A DNA stretch of 64,000 nucleotides from Rhodobiaceae bacterium (GTDB lineage: Bacteria > Pseudomonadota > Alphaproteobacteria > Rhizobiales > Tepidamorphaceae): positions 186,001 through 250,000 of the forward strand of contig JACKJK010000005.1 of assembly GCA_020637985.1 (NCBI GenBank), given 5' to 3'. The notes under the pieces were generated by a model. The model was given only the letters and a program-made list of their open reading frames with translations, ran no database searches and had not been told where the DNA came from. Positions 23,364 to 31,739 of the stretch are shown one piece after another. How positions within the stretch are numbered: position 1 is the first letter of the stretch; each line of letters begins with the position of its first letter. The translations under genes were made by a program, and so were the position numbers.

Positions 23364-24728
23364 TCAGACCGCGACCGAGTGCTTGCGCCCTTCCACGGCC
23401 AGGTAGGCATCGAAAACGCTGGCCACGATCCGCGCGAACGCGCGCGCGTCCTCGGTCACTGTGACGAGATCGCCGTTGCGTGTCGCAAGTCCGTCGTTGA
23501 CCAGGCCGTCGATGCGTTGGCGCCAGTCGCCGAGGGCGCTCGGATCGAATCCGTGCTGGCGGACAACGACCGCGACATCGACCTGAAGCCGGCACATCAG
23601 CGCCTCGATCAGCGCCGCGCGCATCCTGTCTTCCTGGGTTGTCGCGACGCCCCTCACGGTGGCGAAGCGGCCCGCATCCACGGCGCGCGCCCACTCCGCG
23701 GTCGCGGGTGAATTCTGCGCGAACCCCTGCGGGAAGCTCGAAATCGACGACGCGCCGAGCCCGATCACCACATCCGCCGGGTCGCTCGTGTAGCCCTGGA
23801 AATTGCGCCGCAGCGTGCCGTTGCGCGCGGCGACGGCAAGCGCGTCGTCCTGACGCGCGAAATGGTCGATGCCGATCATCTCGTAGCCCAGGGACTTCAA
23901 GCGCTCGGCTGCGGCCTCGGCCATTTCCAGGCGTTCGGTCACGCCGGGCAGCATCGCCTCCTTGATCATGCGCTGGTGCGACTTGAACCACGGCACATGC
24001 GCGTAGCCGAACAGCGCGATGCGCGTGGGCGCGAGGCTGACGGACAGGTCGATGCTGCGCAGCAGGTCGGATCTCGTCTGCAGCGGCAGGCCGTAGATCA
24101 GGTCGAAGTTCATATCGACGAGCCCGGCCGCGGCCAGCCTGCGGACCGCCGCCGATACCAGCTCGTAGGGCTGTATGCGCCCGATCGCCGCCTGTACCCG
24201 AGGCGTGAAGTCCTGCACCCCGAGGCTGACGCGGTTGACGCCGGCATGCTTCAGGCTGCCGACGAGGGCATCGTCGATGGTGCGCGGGTCGAGTTCCATC
24301 GCGTGTTCGGCGTCCGGCGACAGCCGGAACGACTCGTGCATCGCCTCGACGACCGACTGGAAGACCTCCGCCGGCAGCAGGCTTGGCGTGCCGCCGCCCC
24401 AGTGGATCGAGACGACCGGCCGCGGCCCACGCGCGCCATTGCCGAAAGCCATCGCCGCCGAGGCCAGTTCGCGCTCCAGCGTCTGCCCGTAGGCGATGAG
24501 CGGCGCATCCTTGCGTGTTGCCTTCGTGTGGCAACCGCAATACCAGCACATGGAGCGGCAGAACGGCACGTGGAAATACAGGCTGAGCCGCGCGTCGGGC
24601 GCAAGCTCGCTGCCCCACGCGGCGATCTGCTCGGGGCCGACCTGCGCGGTGAATTGCGCCGCGGTCGGGTAGGACGTGTAGCGCGGAACCTGTCTGCGGG
24701 CGTAGGATTCAAGGACTGCGGGTTTCAT
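23364..24728 (-). CDS. hemN: Oxygen-independent coproporphyrinogen III oxidase HemN
   Basis: A 454-residue radical SAM enzyme that decarboxylates coproporphyrinogen III for heme synthesis without O2. The 4Fe-4S motif is CRSMCWYCGC (CxxxCxxC) near residue 58, followed by the HemN-type HWGGGTPSLL. Other conserved segments are GVNRVSLGVQDF and FDLIYGLPLQT. Length is normal for genuine HemN rather than HemW. Its location between fixK and ccoN fits heme supply for the cbb3 oxidase under low O2. No FixK-type box was found in the 68 bases separating it from the divergent membrane-protein gene, so its control is unclear. Confidence 0.95.
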   Translation of the reverse strand: MKPAVLESYARRQVPRYTSYPTAAQFTAQVGPEQIAAWGSELAPDARLSLYFHVPFCRSMCWYCGCHTKATRKDAPLIAYGQTLERELASAAMAFGNGARGPRPVVSIHWGGGTPSLLPAEVFQSVVEAMHESFRLSPDAEHAMELDPRTIDDALVGSLKHAGVNRVSLGVQDFTPRVQAAIGRIQPYELVSAAVRRLAAAGLVDMNFDLIYGLPLQTRSDLLRSIDLSVSLAPTRIALFGYAHVPWFKSHQRMIKEAMLPGVTERLEMAEAAAERLKSLGYEMIGIDHFARQDDALAVAARNGTLRRNFQGYTSDPADVVIGLGASSISSFPQGFAQNSPATAEWARAVDAGRFATVRGVATTQEDRMRAALIEALMCRLQVDVAVVVRQHGFDPSALGDWRQRIDGLVNDGLATRNGDLVTVTEDARAFARIVASVFDAYLAVEGRKHSVAV

Positions 24729-24796
24729 GAAGCTCTTGTCTCACTGCCGGTGGCCGACGAATTCGGCATCAGTCTATACACGCTTGCGGCACGGAA

Positions 24797-25864
24797 GTGG
24801 TGCGTAGTTTCCCTCCCTTCCTGCATGGAATTCGCCTCGCGCCGGTGCTGGCGACGCTGGCGGTCGGGATCGCCGCCGGCGGTCTCGCCGCGCTCGCAGG
24901 GTTGCCCATACCGTGGCTGACCGGGGCCATGGCAGGCGTTGCGGTGGCCGCGGTCGCCGGCGCGCCGATGGTGCTGCCGGAGAGCTGGCGGCTGCCGGTC
25001 TTCGTCGTGCTCGGCATCTCGATGGGCAGCGGCCTGACGCCGGAGGCCGTCGCGGCGGCGCGCACCTGGCCGTTGAGCCTGCTGGCGCTCGCCGTCGCGG
25101 TGCCGGCCATGATGCTGGCGTCGGTCGCCGTGATCGCACGCGTTCCCGGCTGGGACCGCAAGTCCGCCTTGCTGGCCGCAACGCCGGGCGCATTATCCTA
25201 TGTGCTGGCGGTCGCCGTCGAATCGGGTGTCGACGTCAGCCGCGTGGCCATCGTGCAGGCCATGCGGCTGGTCATCCTCGTGCTCGTGCTTCCCGCTCTC
25301 ATTGTCTATATCGGCCAGGCAGGCGTTCCGGATCTGCCGGCAGTCCATGAGGTTCCCTGGGGCGAACTGCTGGTTCTCGCCGCGGCCTGCGGTGCGGGCG
25401 GGATGCTGAGCCAGCGCCTGCGCGTTCCCGGCGGCCTGCTGTTCGGCCCGATGCTGGTCAGTGCGCTTGCCCACGGCACGGGATGGACGCACGCCCGCGT
25501 GCCTCCGGAGGTTCTCGGCCCAGCCATGCTGGTGCTCGGATGTTTCATCGGCGCGCGGTTCACCGGCATTGGCTGGCGCGTCTTCCGCGCGAGCCTGGGC
25601 ATCGGCATCCTGAACCTTGTGCTGGCTATGCTGGTCGCCGTGGCCTTTTCGCTTGCCGTTTCCGCGTTGACCGGCCTGCCGGTCGGCCAGACCCTGCTCG
25701 CCTTCGCGCCCGGCGGCGCGGAAGCGATGGCGGTGATGGCTTTCGCGCTCGACCTCGACCCGGCCTATGTCGCGGTGCACCATGTCGCCCGCTTCATGGG
25801 GCTGGGGCTGATGCTGCCGATCGTCCTGCGGCTGCTGGGAATGGGGCAGGGCCGGCAGAAATGA
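24797..25864 (+). CDS. AbrB-family membrane protein (duplicated AbrB domain)
   Basis: A 355-residue integral membrane protein with about ten helices arranged as two repeated halves, each containing a P-W-L-T-G-A or G-G-L-L-F-G-P motif (GLPIPWLTGAMAG and VPGGLLFGPMLVS) and each followed by a segment ending in a TPGALSY- or APGGAEAMAV-type motif. This pattern matches the AbrB family of proposed transporters, often mislabelled as ammonia monooxygenase. The GTG at 24797 is the start used here; its ribosome site is weak. It is divergent from hemN and precedes the ccoN promoter. Substrate unknown. Confidence 0.85.
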   Translation: MVRSFPPFLHGIRLAPVLATLAVGIAAGGLAALAGLPIPWLTGAMAGVAVAAVAGAPMVLPESWRLPVFVVLGISMGSGLTPEAVAAARTWPLSLLALAVAVPAMMLASVAVIARVPGWDRKSALLAATPGALSYVLAVAVESGVDVSRVAIVQAMRLVILVLVLPALIVYIGQAGVPDLPAVHEVPWGELLVLAAACGAGGMLSQRLRVPGGLLFGPMLVSALAHGTGWTHARVPPEVLGPAMLVLGCFIGARFTGIGWRVFRASLGIGILNLVLAMLVAVAFSLAVSALTGLPVGQTLLAFAPGGAEAMAVMAFALDLDPAYVAVHHVARFMGLGLMLPIVLRLLGMGQGRQK

Positions 25865-25933
25865 AGCCAACCAACAGCGTTAGTACGTACAATTCCTGAC
25901 CCGTATTGGCGCTGATTGGTTTAATCGACGGAC

Positions 25934-25947
25934 TTGATAGAAATCAA
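25934..25947 (+). promoter_or_regulatory. Perfect FixK/FNR box upstream of ccoNOQP
   Basis: TTGATAGAAATCAA is an exact match to TTGAT-N4-ATCAA, the FNR/FixK consensus. Its centre lies about 114 bases before the ccoN ATG. If it acts as a class II site near -41, transcription would start around 25981, leaving a leader of about 75 bases. fixK lies 2.7 kb upstream, so the regulator and its probable target are on the same island. Confidence 0.9.
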
Positions 25948-26054
25948 AACAGCGCGAGGCCGTATCCGATTTGGATAGGCCCGTGAAACTGCGCCTGTTC
26001 CACGCTTGATTCCGCGTGGGGCCTGCGCCGGAAAAATCGGGGGTATTCCAGCAA

Positions 26055-27701
26055 ATGGCTTCCACTGCCAAGAAATCCCTGACGCTCGAGGAAGTCGGCA
26101 TTGCCGGCTTGACCGGGCTGGTTGCGCTTTACTGCCTCATGGCAATCGCCAACACGACTGACGCGGTCATGACCTTTCATGCCGGCGTCGGGCTCGTGTT
26201 TGCGCTGGCCGGCATCTACGCAATCTTCAGGGGATACGCAAATCGGTCCGAAAACCCGCCTCAAACGGTCGACGGACTGCCGAACTACAAGCTTGGACCG
26301 GTCAAATTCGCCACCTTCATGTCGATGTTCTGGGGGCTTGCCGGCTTCCTGGTCGGTCTCATCATCGCTCTTCAGCTTGCCTTCCCGGCGCTGAACTTCG
26401 ATCTGCCGTGGACAAACTTCGGGCGCCTGCGCCCGCTGCACACCAGCGCGGTGATCTTCGCCTTCGGCGGCAACGTGCTCCTGGCGACGTCCTTCTACGT
26501 CGTGCAGCGCACCTGCCAGGCGCGAATCGCGGGCAACGCGGCGCCATGGTTCGTCGTGGCCGGCTACAACGCCTTCATCGTCATCGCCGGCACGGGCTAC
26601 CTGCTCGGCGTCACGCAGGGCAAGGAATATGCCGAACCCGAGTGGTACGCCGACCTGTGGCTGACCATCGTCTGGGTCGTCTACCTGCTCGTCTTCCTGG
26701 CGACGCTGTGGAAGCGCAAGGAGCCGCACATCTACGTGGCCAACTGGTTCTACCTGGCGTTCATCCTGACGATCGCCATGCTGCACCTGGTCAACAACGC
26801 CACGATCCCGGTCTCCATCTTCGGCACCAAGTCCTACATCGCGTGGGCAGGTGTGCAGGATGCGATGACGCAATGGTGGTATGGCCACAACGCGGTGGGC
26901 TTCTTCCTGACCGCCGGCTTCCTGGCGATCATGTACTACTTCGTGCCCAAGCGGGCCGAGCGGCCGGTCTATTCCTACCGGCTTTCGATCGTCCACTTCT
27001 GGTCGCTGATCTTCCTGTACATCTGGGCGGGTCCCCACCACCTGCACTACACGGCCCTGCCGCAGTGGTCGCAGACGCTGGGCATGACCTTCTCGATCAT
27101 GCTGTGGATGCCCTCCTGGGGCGGCATGATCAACGGCCTGATGACCCTGTCGGGTGCATGGGACAAGCTGCGGACCGATCCGGTGCTGCGCATGATGGTC
27201 GTCTCGGTCGCTTTCTACGGCATGTCGACCTTCGAAGGCCCGCTGATGTCGGTGCGTGCGGTCAACTCGCTGTCGCACTACACGGACTGGACCATCGGTC
27301 ACGTGCACTCCGGTGCCTTGGGCTGGGTCGCTTTCGTGTCGTTCGGCGCCGTCTACTGCCTCGTTCCGTGGCTGTGGAACCGCAAGCAGCTGTACTCCAT
27401 GAAGCTCGTCAACTGGCACTTCTGGGTGTCGACAATCGGCATCGTCCTCTACATCTCGGCGATGTGGGTGTCCGGCATCATGCAGGGCCTGATGTGGCGT
27501 GCCTACAACTCGCTCGGCTTCCTTGAGTATTCGTTCATCGAGACCGTCGAGGCGATGCATCCCTTCTATGTGATCCGTGCTCTGGGCGGCGGCCTGTTCG
27601 TCCTCGGTGCCGTGATCATGATCTACAACCTCTGGATGACCGTGCAGCGCGGCGAGGCCGAAACCGCCTCCGCCAAGCCCGCCATGGCGCCGGCCGAGTA
27701 A
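26055..27701 (+). CDS. ccoN: Cytochrome c oxidase cbb3-type subunit I
   Basis: A 548-residue catalytic subunit of the high-affinity cbb3 oxidase, with about 12 membrane helices and the heme-copper oxidase His ligands. Visible conserved parts are LRPLHTSAVIFAFGGN (low-spin heme ligand), WWYGHNAVGFFLTAGF (CuB site), GPHHLHYTALPQW and IGHVHSGALGWVAF. The ATG at 26055 is chosen as the family-typical start; a GTG 13 codons upstream is weaker. It is the first gene of ccoNOQP behind a perfect FixK box and reduces O2 to water at nanomolar O2. Confidence 0.98.
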   Translation: MASTAKKSLTLEEVGIAGLTGLVALYCLMAIANTTDAVMTFHAGVGLVFALAGIYAIFRGYANRSENPPQTVDGLPNYKLGPVKFATFMSMFWGLAGFLVGLIIALQLAFPALNFDLPWTNFGRLRPLHTSAVIFAFGGNVLLATSFYVVQRTCQARIAGNAAPWFVVAGYNAFIVIAGTGYLLGVTQGKEYAEPEWYADLWLTIVWVVYLLVFLATLWKRKEPHIYVANWFYLAFILTIAMLHLVNNATIPVSIFGTKSYIAWAGVQDAMTQWWYGHNAVGFFLTAGFLAIMYYFVPKRAERPVYSYRLSIVHFWSLIFLYIWAGPHHLHYTALPQWSQTLGMTFSIMLWMPSWGGMINGLMTLSGAWDKLRTDPVLRMMVVSVAFYGMSTFEGPLMSVRAVNSLSHYTDWTIGHVHSGALGWVAFVSFGAVYCLVPWLWNRKQLYSMKLVNWHFWVSTIGIVLYISAMWVSGIMQGLMWRAYNSLGFLEYSFIETVEAMHPFYVIRALGGGLFVLGAVIMIYNLWMTVQRGEAETASAKPAMAPAE

Positions 27702-27714
27702 GGGAGGGAAAATC

Positions 27715-28449
27715 ATGAATCGCCATGCGATTTTCGAGAAGAACTCGATTGTCCTCACCGTCGGCATCCTCGTCGCCGTGGCTATCGGTGGTCTCGTCGA
27801 ACTGGTGCCCAACTTCTACCTGAAGTCGACCATCGAGAAGGTGGACGGGATGCGTCCCTACACCCCGCTCGAACTGGCCGGCCGCGACATCTACGTCCGT
27901 GAGGGCTGCTACCTCTGCCACAGCCAGATGGTCCGCACCCTGCGCGACGAGGTGGAGCGCTACGGGCCCTACAGCCTTGCGGCCGAGAGCATGTACGACC
28001 ACCCCTTCCAGTGGGGTTCCAAGCGGACCGGGCCGGACCTCGCCCGCGTCGGGGGCAAGTACTCTGACGACTGGCATGTCCAGCACATGAACGATCCGCG
28101 CTCGGTGTCTCCGGCCTCGATCATGCCGGGCTACCCCTTCCTCGCGAAGGCAGTGCTCGATGCTGAATCGATGACCGGTCACCTCAAGGCCAACGCGATC
28201 GTCGGCGTTCCCTATACCGATGAGATGGTTGCAGCCGCGGCCGCGGACGTGATGGCTCAGGCCAACCCGGACGCTGCCGAAGACCTCGACGGGTTCGAGG
28301 CCCGCTATCCCAATGCCGTCGCGCGTGACTTCGACGGCAACCCGGAGGCGGTCACCGAACTCGATGCGCTCATTGCCTATCTGCAGATGCTCGGCACTCT
28401 CGTCGACTTCAAGCTGTACGATGGCAAGGCCGACATCAACCTGCGCTGA
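27715..28449 (+). CDS. ccoO: Cytochrome c oxidase cbb3-type subunit II (mono-heme)
   Basis: A 244-residue membrane-anchored cytochrome c. An N-terminal helix (SIVLTVGILVAVAIGGLVEL) holds it in the inner membrane, and the periplasmic domain has one heme c site, REGCYLCHSQMVR, with the conserved SMYDHPFQWGSKRTGPDLAR and an axial Met in SIMPGYPFL. AGGGAGG lies seven bases before the ATG, and the gene follows ccoN after 13 bases. It passes electrons from CcoP to the CcoN active site. Confidence 0.98.
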   Translation: MNRHAIFEKNSIVLTVGILVAVAIGGLVELVPNFYLKSTIEKVDGMRPYTPLELAGRDIYVREGCYLCHSQMVRTLRDEVERYGPYSLAAESMYDHPFQWGSKRTGPDLARVGGKYSDDWHVQHMNDPRSVSPASIMPGYPFLAKAVLDAESMTGHLKANAIVGVPYTDEMVAAAAADVMAQANPDAAEDLDGFEARYPNAVARDFDGNPEAVTELDALIAYLQMLGTLVDFKLYDGKADINLR

Positions 28450-28459
28450 GGAGGGGAGC

Positions 28460-28612
28460 ATGGAGACCTACAAAACGCTCGCCGTCTTTGCGCAGACCTG
28501 GGGGCTCGTCTACTTCGTGGCGCTCTTCCTGGCGGTCCTGGCTTATGCCCTGTGGCCGTCCAACAAGACACGCTTCGACAAGGCAGCGCATATCCCGTTG
28601 AGAGAGGACTGA
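28460..28612 (+). CDS. ccoQ: cbb3 oxidase small subunit CcoQ
   Basis: A 50-residue single-helix membrane protein, METYKTLAVFAQTWGLVYF at its start, with a hydrophobic helix at about 12-32 and the typical PSNKTRFDKAA tail. It stabilises the cbb3 complex. GAGGGGA lies directly upstream, and the gene fits between ccoO and ccoP with 10- and 3-base gaps. Short enough to be missed by automatic gene callers. Confidence 0.95.
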   Translation: METYKTLAVFAQTWGLVYFVALFLAVLAYALWPSNKTRFDKAAHIPLRED

Positions 28613-28615
28613 ACC

Positions 28616-29488
28616 ATGGCCGCTAAGAAGGAAGTTGACGCGATTTCAGGCGTCGAGACGACCGGCCACGAGTGGGACGGTCTGAAGGAACTCAATCATC
28701 CCCTGCCCAGGTGGTGGCTGTGGACCTTCTACATCTGCATCATCTTCTCCGTGATCTACTGGGTGCTCATGCCGTCGTGGCCGCTCCTGAGCGACTACAC
28801 TCGCGGCATGCGCGGGCATTCCCAGCGGGCGCTCGTCGGGGAAGAGGTCGCTGCCCTGCAGGCTGCCCGTGCCGAGAAGGGCACGGCGCTGGTCGATGCG
28901 GAGCTGGATGCGATCAACTCGAATCCCGACCTGCTGCAGTTCGCCATGGCGAACGGGCGCGCGGCATTCGGCGACAATTGCGCCGGCTGCCACGGGACGG
29001 GTGCAACCGGCTTCGTCGGGTTCCCGAACCTCAACGACGACGAGTGGATCTGGGGCGGCACGCTCGACCAGATCCGGCAGACCATCCTTTATGGTGTGCG
29101 CTCGGGCAACGACGATGCCCACACCGGCGACATGCTCGCCTTCGGACGTGACGGCGTGCTTGACGCCGCCCAGGTCCGCGACGTGGCGAGCTTCGTCCTG
29201 TCGATGTCCGGCGGCAAGGGTGCCGAAGGGGCCGATCTTGCCAATGGCCAGGTCGTCTTCGAGGAGAACTGCGTTGCCTGTCACGGCGACGCGGGAGCTG
29301 GCAACCAGGAGCTCGGCGCACCGAACCTGACCGACAACATCTGGCTCTACGGCGGCTCCATCGAGACCGTCATGGAGACGATCCAGAACGGTCGTGGCGG
29401 TGTCATGCCGGCGTGGGTTGACCGTCTCGACGAGGCGACCATCAAGTCGCTCGCCGTGTACGTGCACAGCCTCGGCGGCGGCCAGTGA
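28616..29488 (+). CDS. ccoP: Cytochrome c oxidase cbb3-type subunit III (di-heme)
   Basis: A 290-residue di-heme cytochrome c. The N-terminal DUF4787-like segment GHEWDGLKELNHPLPRWW leads into one membrane helix (WLWTFYICIIFSVIYWVLMP). Two periplasmic c-type domains follow, with heme sites NCAGCHG and NCVACHG and axial Met residues in GDMLAFG and GVMPAWV. Length is normal. It takes electrons from soluble or membrane cytochrome c and ends the operon; a strong terminator follows 30 bases later. Confidence 0.98.
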   Translation: MAAKKEVDAISGVETTGHEWDGLKELNHPLPRWWLWTFYICIIFSVIYWVLMPSWPLLSDYTRGMRGHSQRALVGEEVAALQAARAEKGTALVDAELDAINSNPDLLQFAMANGRAAFGDNCAGCHGTGATGFVGFPNLNDDEWIWGGTLDQIRQTILYGVRSGNDDAHTGDMLAFGRDGVLDAAQVRDVASFVLSMSGGKGAEGADLANGQVVFEENCVACHGDAGAGNQELGAPNLTDNIWLYGGSIETVMETIQNGRGGVMPAWVDRLDEATIKSLAVYVHSLGGGQ

Positions 29489-29518
29489 GCCTTAGACCGG
29501 CCCGTTGACGCGAAATCG

Positions 29519-29555
29519 CCGCCGGCCACGAACAAGCGACGTGGCCGGCGGTTTT
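29519..29555 (+). terminator. Rho-independent terminator between ccoP and ccoG
   Basis: A perfect twelve-pair stem, CCGCCGGCCACG / CGTGGCCGGCGG, encloses a nine-base loop (29531-29539) and is followed by TTTTCTTTT. It separates structural genes ccoNOQP from assembly genes ccoGHIS, which probably have lower expression by readthrough or their own promoter. Confidence 0.92.
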
Positions 29556-29598
29556 CTTTTGAAACAACCGGCGCTGGATGCCGGAAGGAATTCGAGCG

Positions 29599-31086
29599 AT
29601 GAAACCGATGCCCCCGACGGAAACACAAGACGCTCAGGCGATCTCTCCGACTTCGGAGAATGCCCCGACAATTCTCTATGCAGCGCGCAAGAAGGTCTAT
29701 CCGCAGTCCGTGCGCGGCACGTTCCGGTCGCTGAAATGGACCTTCATGGCGCTTGCGCTGGGTGTCTACTACCTGCTGCCCTTCGTGCGCTGGGACCGCG
29801 GTCCGAACGCGCCCGACCAGGCCGTGCTCGTCGATTTCCCCGCGCGCCGCTTTTACTTCTTCTTCATCGAGATCTGGCCGCAGGAAGTCTACTACCTCAC
29901 GGGGCTGCTGATCCTGGCGGCGATGGCGCTGTTCCTGATGAACGCGCTCGCCGGGCGCCTGTGGTGCGGCTACATGTGCCCGCAGACCGTGTGGACCGAC
30001 CTGTTCTACGCCGTCGAGCGCCTGATGGAGGGCGACCGCCGCACCCGTATGCGCCTCGACAAGGAAGGCTGGTCGCTGCACAAGTTCGGCGAACGCGCCG
30101 CCAAGCACGCGCTGTGGCTGATCATCGCCTGGTGGACCGGCGGCGCCTGGGTGCTCTATTTCTCCGACGCGCCGACCCTCGTGCAGCAACTTCTGCGTGG
30201 CGAGGCACCGTTCACCGCCTACCTGTGGATCGGCATCCTGACGGCGACGACCTACGTCTTCGCCGGCCACATGCGCGAGCAGGTCTGCGTCTACATGTGC
30301 CCCTGGCCGCGCATCCAGGCCGCGCTCACCGACGAGTGGGCGCTGAACGTCACCTATCTGCGCGATCGCGGCGAGCCGCGCATGTCGGTGAAGGACGCCA
30401 AGAAGGCCGAGAAGGCTGGCGAGAGGGCCGGCGACTGCGTCGACTGCCTGCAGTGCGTCGCCGTCTGCCCCACCGGCATCGACATTCGTGATGGCGCCCA
30501 GCTCGAGTGCATCCAGTGCGGCCTGTGCATCGATGCCTGCAACGCCGTCATGGACAAGATCGGACGCCCGCGCGGGCTCGTTGCCTATGACAACGACATC
30601 AACATGGCGCGGCGTGAGGCCGGCGAAAAGCCGGTCTACCGTCCCGTGCGTGCCCGCACGATCATCTATACCGTCATCATCATCGCCGTGGCCGCGATCA
30701 TGGCCGTCGCGCTGTTCAACCGCACGACGACCGGCATATCGGTCATCCACGGCCGCAATCCGCTCTACGTGACGCTGCAGGATGGCTCGATCTACAACAG
30801 CTACACGGCCCGCCTCATCAACAAGGAGCTGGTGGAGCGCAGTTTCGCGATCTCTGTCGATGGCCTGGCAGGCGCTCGCGTCGAGGCGGTTGGCGTGAAG
30901 CCCGATGCCGACGGCCATCCCATCGTCGTTGTTGGTCCGGACAAGACACACGAGGTCCGCCTCGTCGTCTATGCCCCGGCGGGTGCGGATCTTCCGGAGA
31001 ATACGCCCATCACCTTCCGTGTCGTGGATCTGGCGAGCGGAGAGGAAGATGTGACCTCCGACAACTTCAAGGCGCCGGCGAAATAG
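29599..31086 (+). CDS. ccoG: cbb3 oxidase accessory ferredoxin/cupric reductase CcoG (FixG)
   Basis: A 495-residue membrane protein with two 4Fe-4S motifs of ferredoxin type, DCLQCVAVCPTG and CIQCGLCIDACN, between membrane helices, and further Cys motifs LWCGYMCPQTVW and CVYMCPWPRIQ. The C-terminal part is periplasmic (Ig-like FixG_C). Family members reduce Cu(II) to Cu(I) for cbb3 assembly. The ATG at 29599 is preferred because AAGGA lies about ten bases upstream; an ATG seven codons earlier is possible. First gene of ccoGHIS. Confidence 0.96.
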   Translation: MKPMPPTETQDAQAISPTSENAPTILYAARKKVYPQSVRGTFRSLKWTFMALALGVYYLLPFVRWDRGPNAPDQAVLVDFPARRFYFFFIEIWPQEVYYLTGLLILAAMALFLMNALAGRLWCGYMCPQTVWTDLFYAVERLMEGDRRTRMRLDKEGWSLHKFGERAAKHALWLIIAWWTGGAWVLYFSDAPTLVQQLLRGEAPFTAYLWIGILTATTYVFAGHMREQVCVYMCPWPRIQAALTDEWALNVTYLRDRGEPRMSVKDAKKAEKAGERAGDCVDCLQCVAVCPTGIDIRDGAQLECIQCGLCIDACNAVMDKIGRPRGLVAYDNDINMARREAGEKPVYRPVRARTIIYTVIIIAVAAIMAVALFNRTTTGISVIHGRNPLYVTLQDGSIYNSYTARLINKELVERSFAISVDGLAGARVEAVGVKPDADGHPIVVVGPDKTHEVRLVVYAPAGADLPENTPITFRVVDLASGEEDVTSDNFKAPAK

Positions 31087-31158
31087 GTTGCCGGCGCCAG
31101 CCATCCCGGCGCCGCAGCAGGTCGGCGCCGGTTGTCGCCTGACCGGGAAAGCGCTTTC

Positions 31159-31704
31159 ATGCAGGTCGCGGACACAAACATGGATACTGTGAACATGCCC
31201 GGCGAAAAGAATGTCGTGACGGGCCGCAAGGTTCTTGCCTGGATCATCGCGTTCTTTGGCGTGGTCTTCGTCGCCAACGGGGTGTTCCTGTGGCTTGCGC
31301 TGACGAGCTTCTCGGGGATCGAGGCGACCAGCGCCTACAAGGCGGGTCTCGGCTTCGAGCAGGAACGCGCAGCTGCGGCGGAGCAGAACGATCGCGGCTG
31401 GCAGGTGTCCGCCGACATCGCGCGCTCCGGCACGGGTGCCGATATCCGGATCCATGCCCGCGACAAGGACGGTGCGCCGATCCGCGACGTGATGTTCCTG
31501 GCGACCTTCAAGCGGCCGGCGCAGGACCGCGAGGACCACGCGCTTGCCCTGTCGCAAGTCGAACCCGGCGTCTACGCGGCCCGGCTCGACGCAATCGCCT
31601 CGGGTCAGTGGCTGCTGGAAATCCAGGCCAATGGCGTCGCGCCGTCGAGCGGTGACGACTTGCGCCTGTTCCGTTCCGAAAGCCGGATCGTCCTGAAAGA
31701 CTGA
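31159..31704 (+). CDS. ccoH: cbb3 oxidase assembly protein CcoH (FixH)
   Basis: A 181-residue protein with one N-terminal membrane helix (VLAWIIAFFGVVFVANGVFLW) and a periplasmic beta-rich domain. The segment following the helix, GIEATSAYKAGLGFEQ, is typical of FixH. It is needed for cbb3 assembly together with the copper ATPase CcoI. ATG at 31159 is used; a second ATG seven codons later is possible. It lies between ccoG and ccoI with gaps of 72 and 35 bases. Confidence 0.94.
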   Translation: MQVADTNMDTVNMPGEKNVVTGRKVLAWIIAFFGVVFVANGVFLWLALTSFSGIEATSAYKAGLGFEQERAAAAEQNDRGWQVSADIARSGTGADIRIHARDKDGAPIRDVMFLATFKRPAQDREDHALALSQVEPGVYAARLDAIASGQWLLEIQANGVAPSSGDDLRLFRSESRIVLKD

Positions 31705-31739
31705 GACAAGGGTTCAAGGCAAACACCGAGGCTTCAGCC

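Noticed and set aside
24729..24796. FixK box between hemN and the AbrB-family gene
   Set aside because: No TTGAT-N4-ATCAA or close variant could be read on either strand in this gap.
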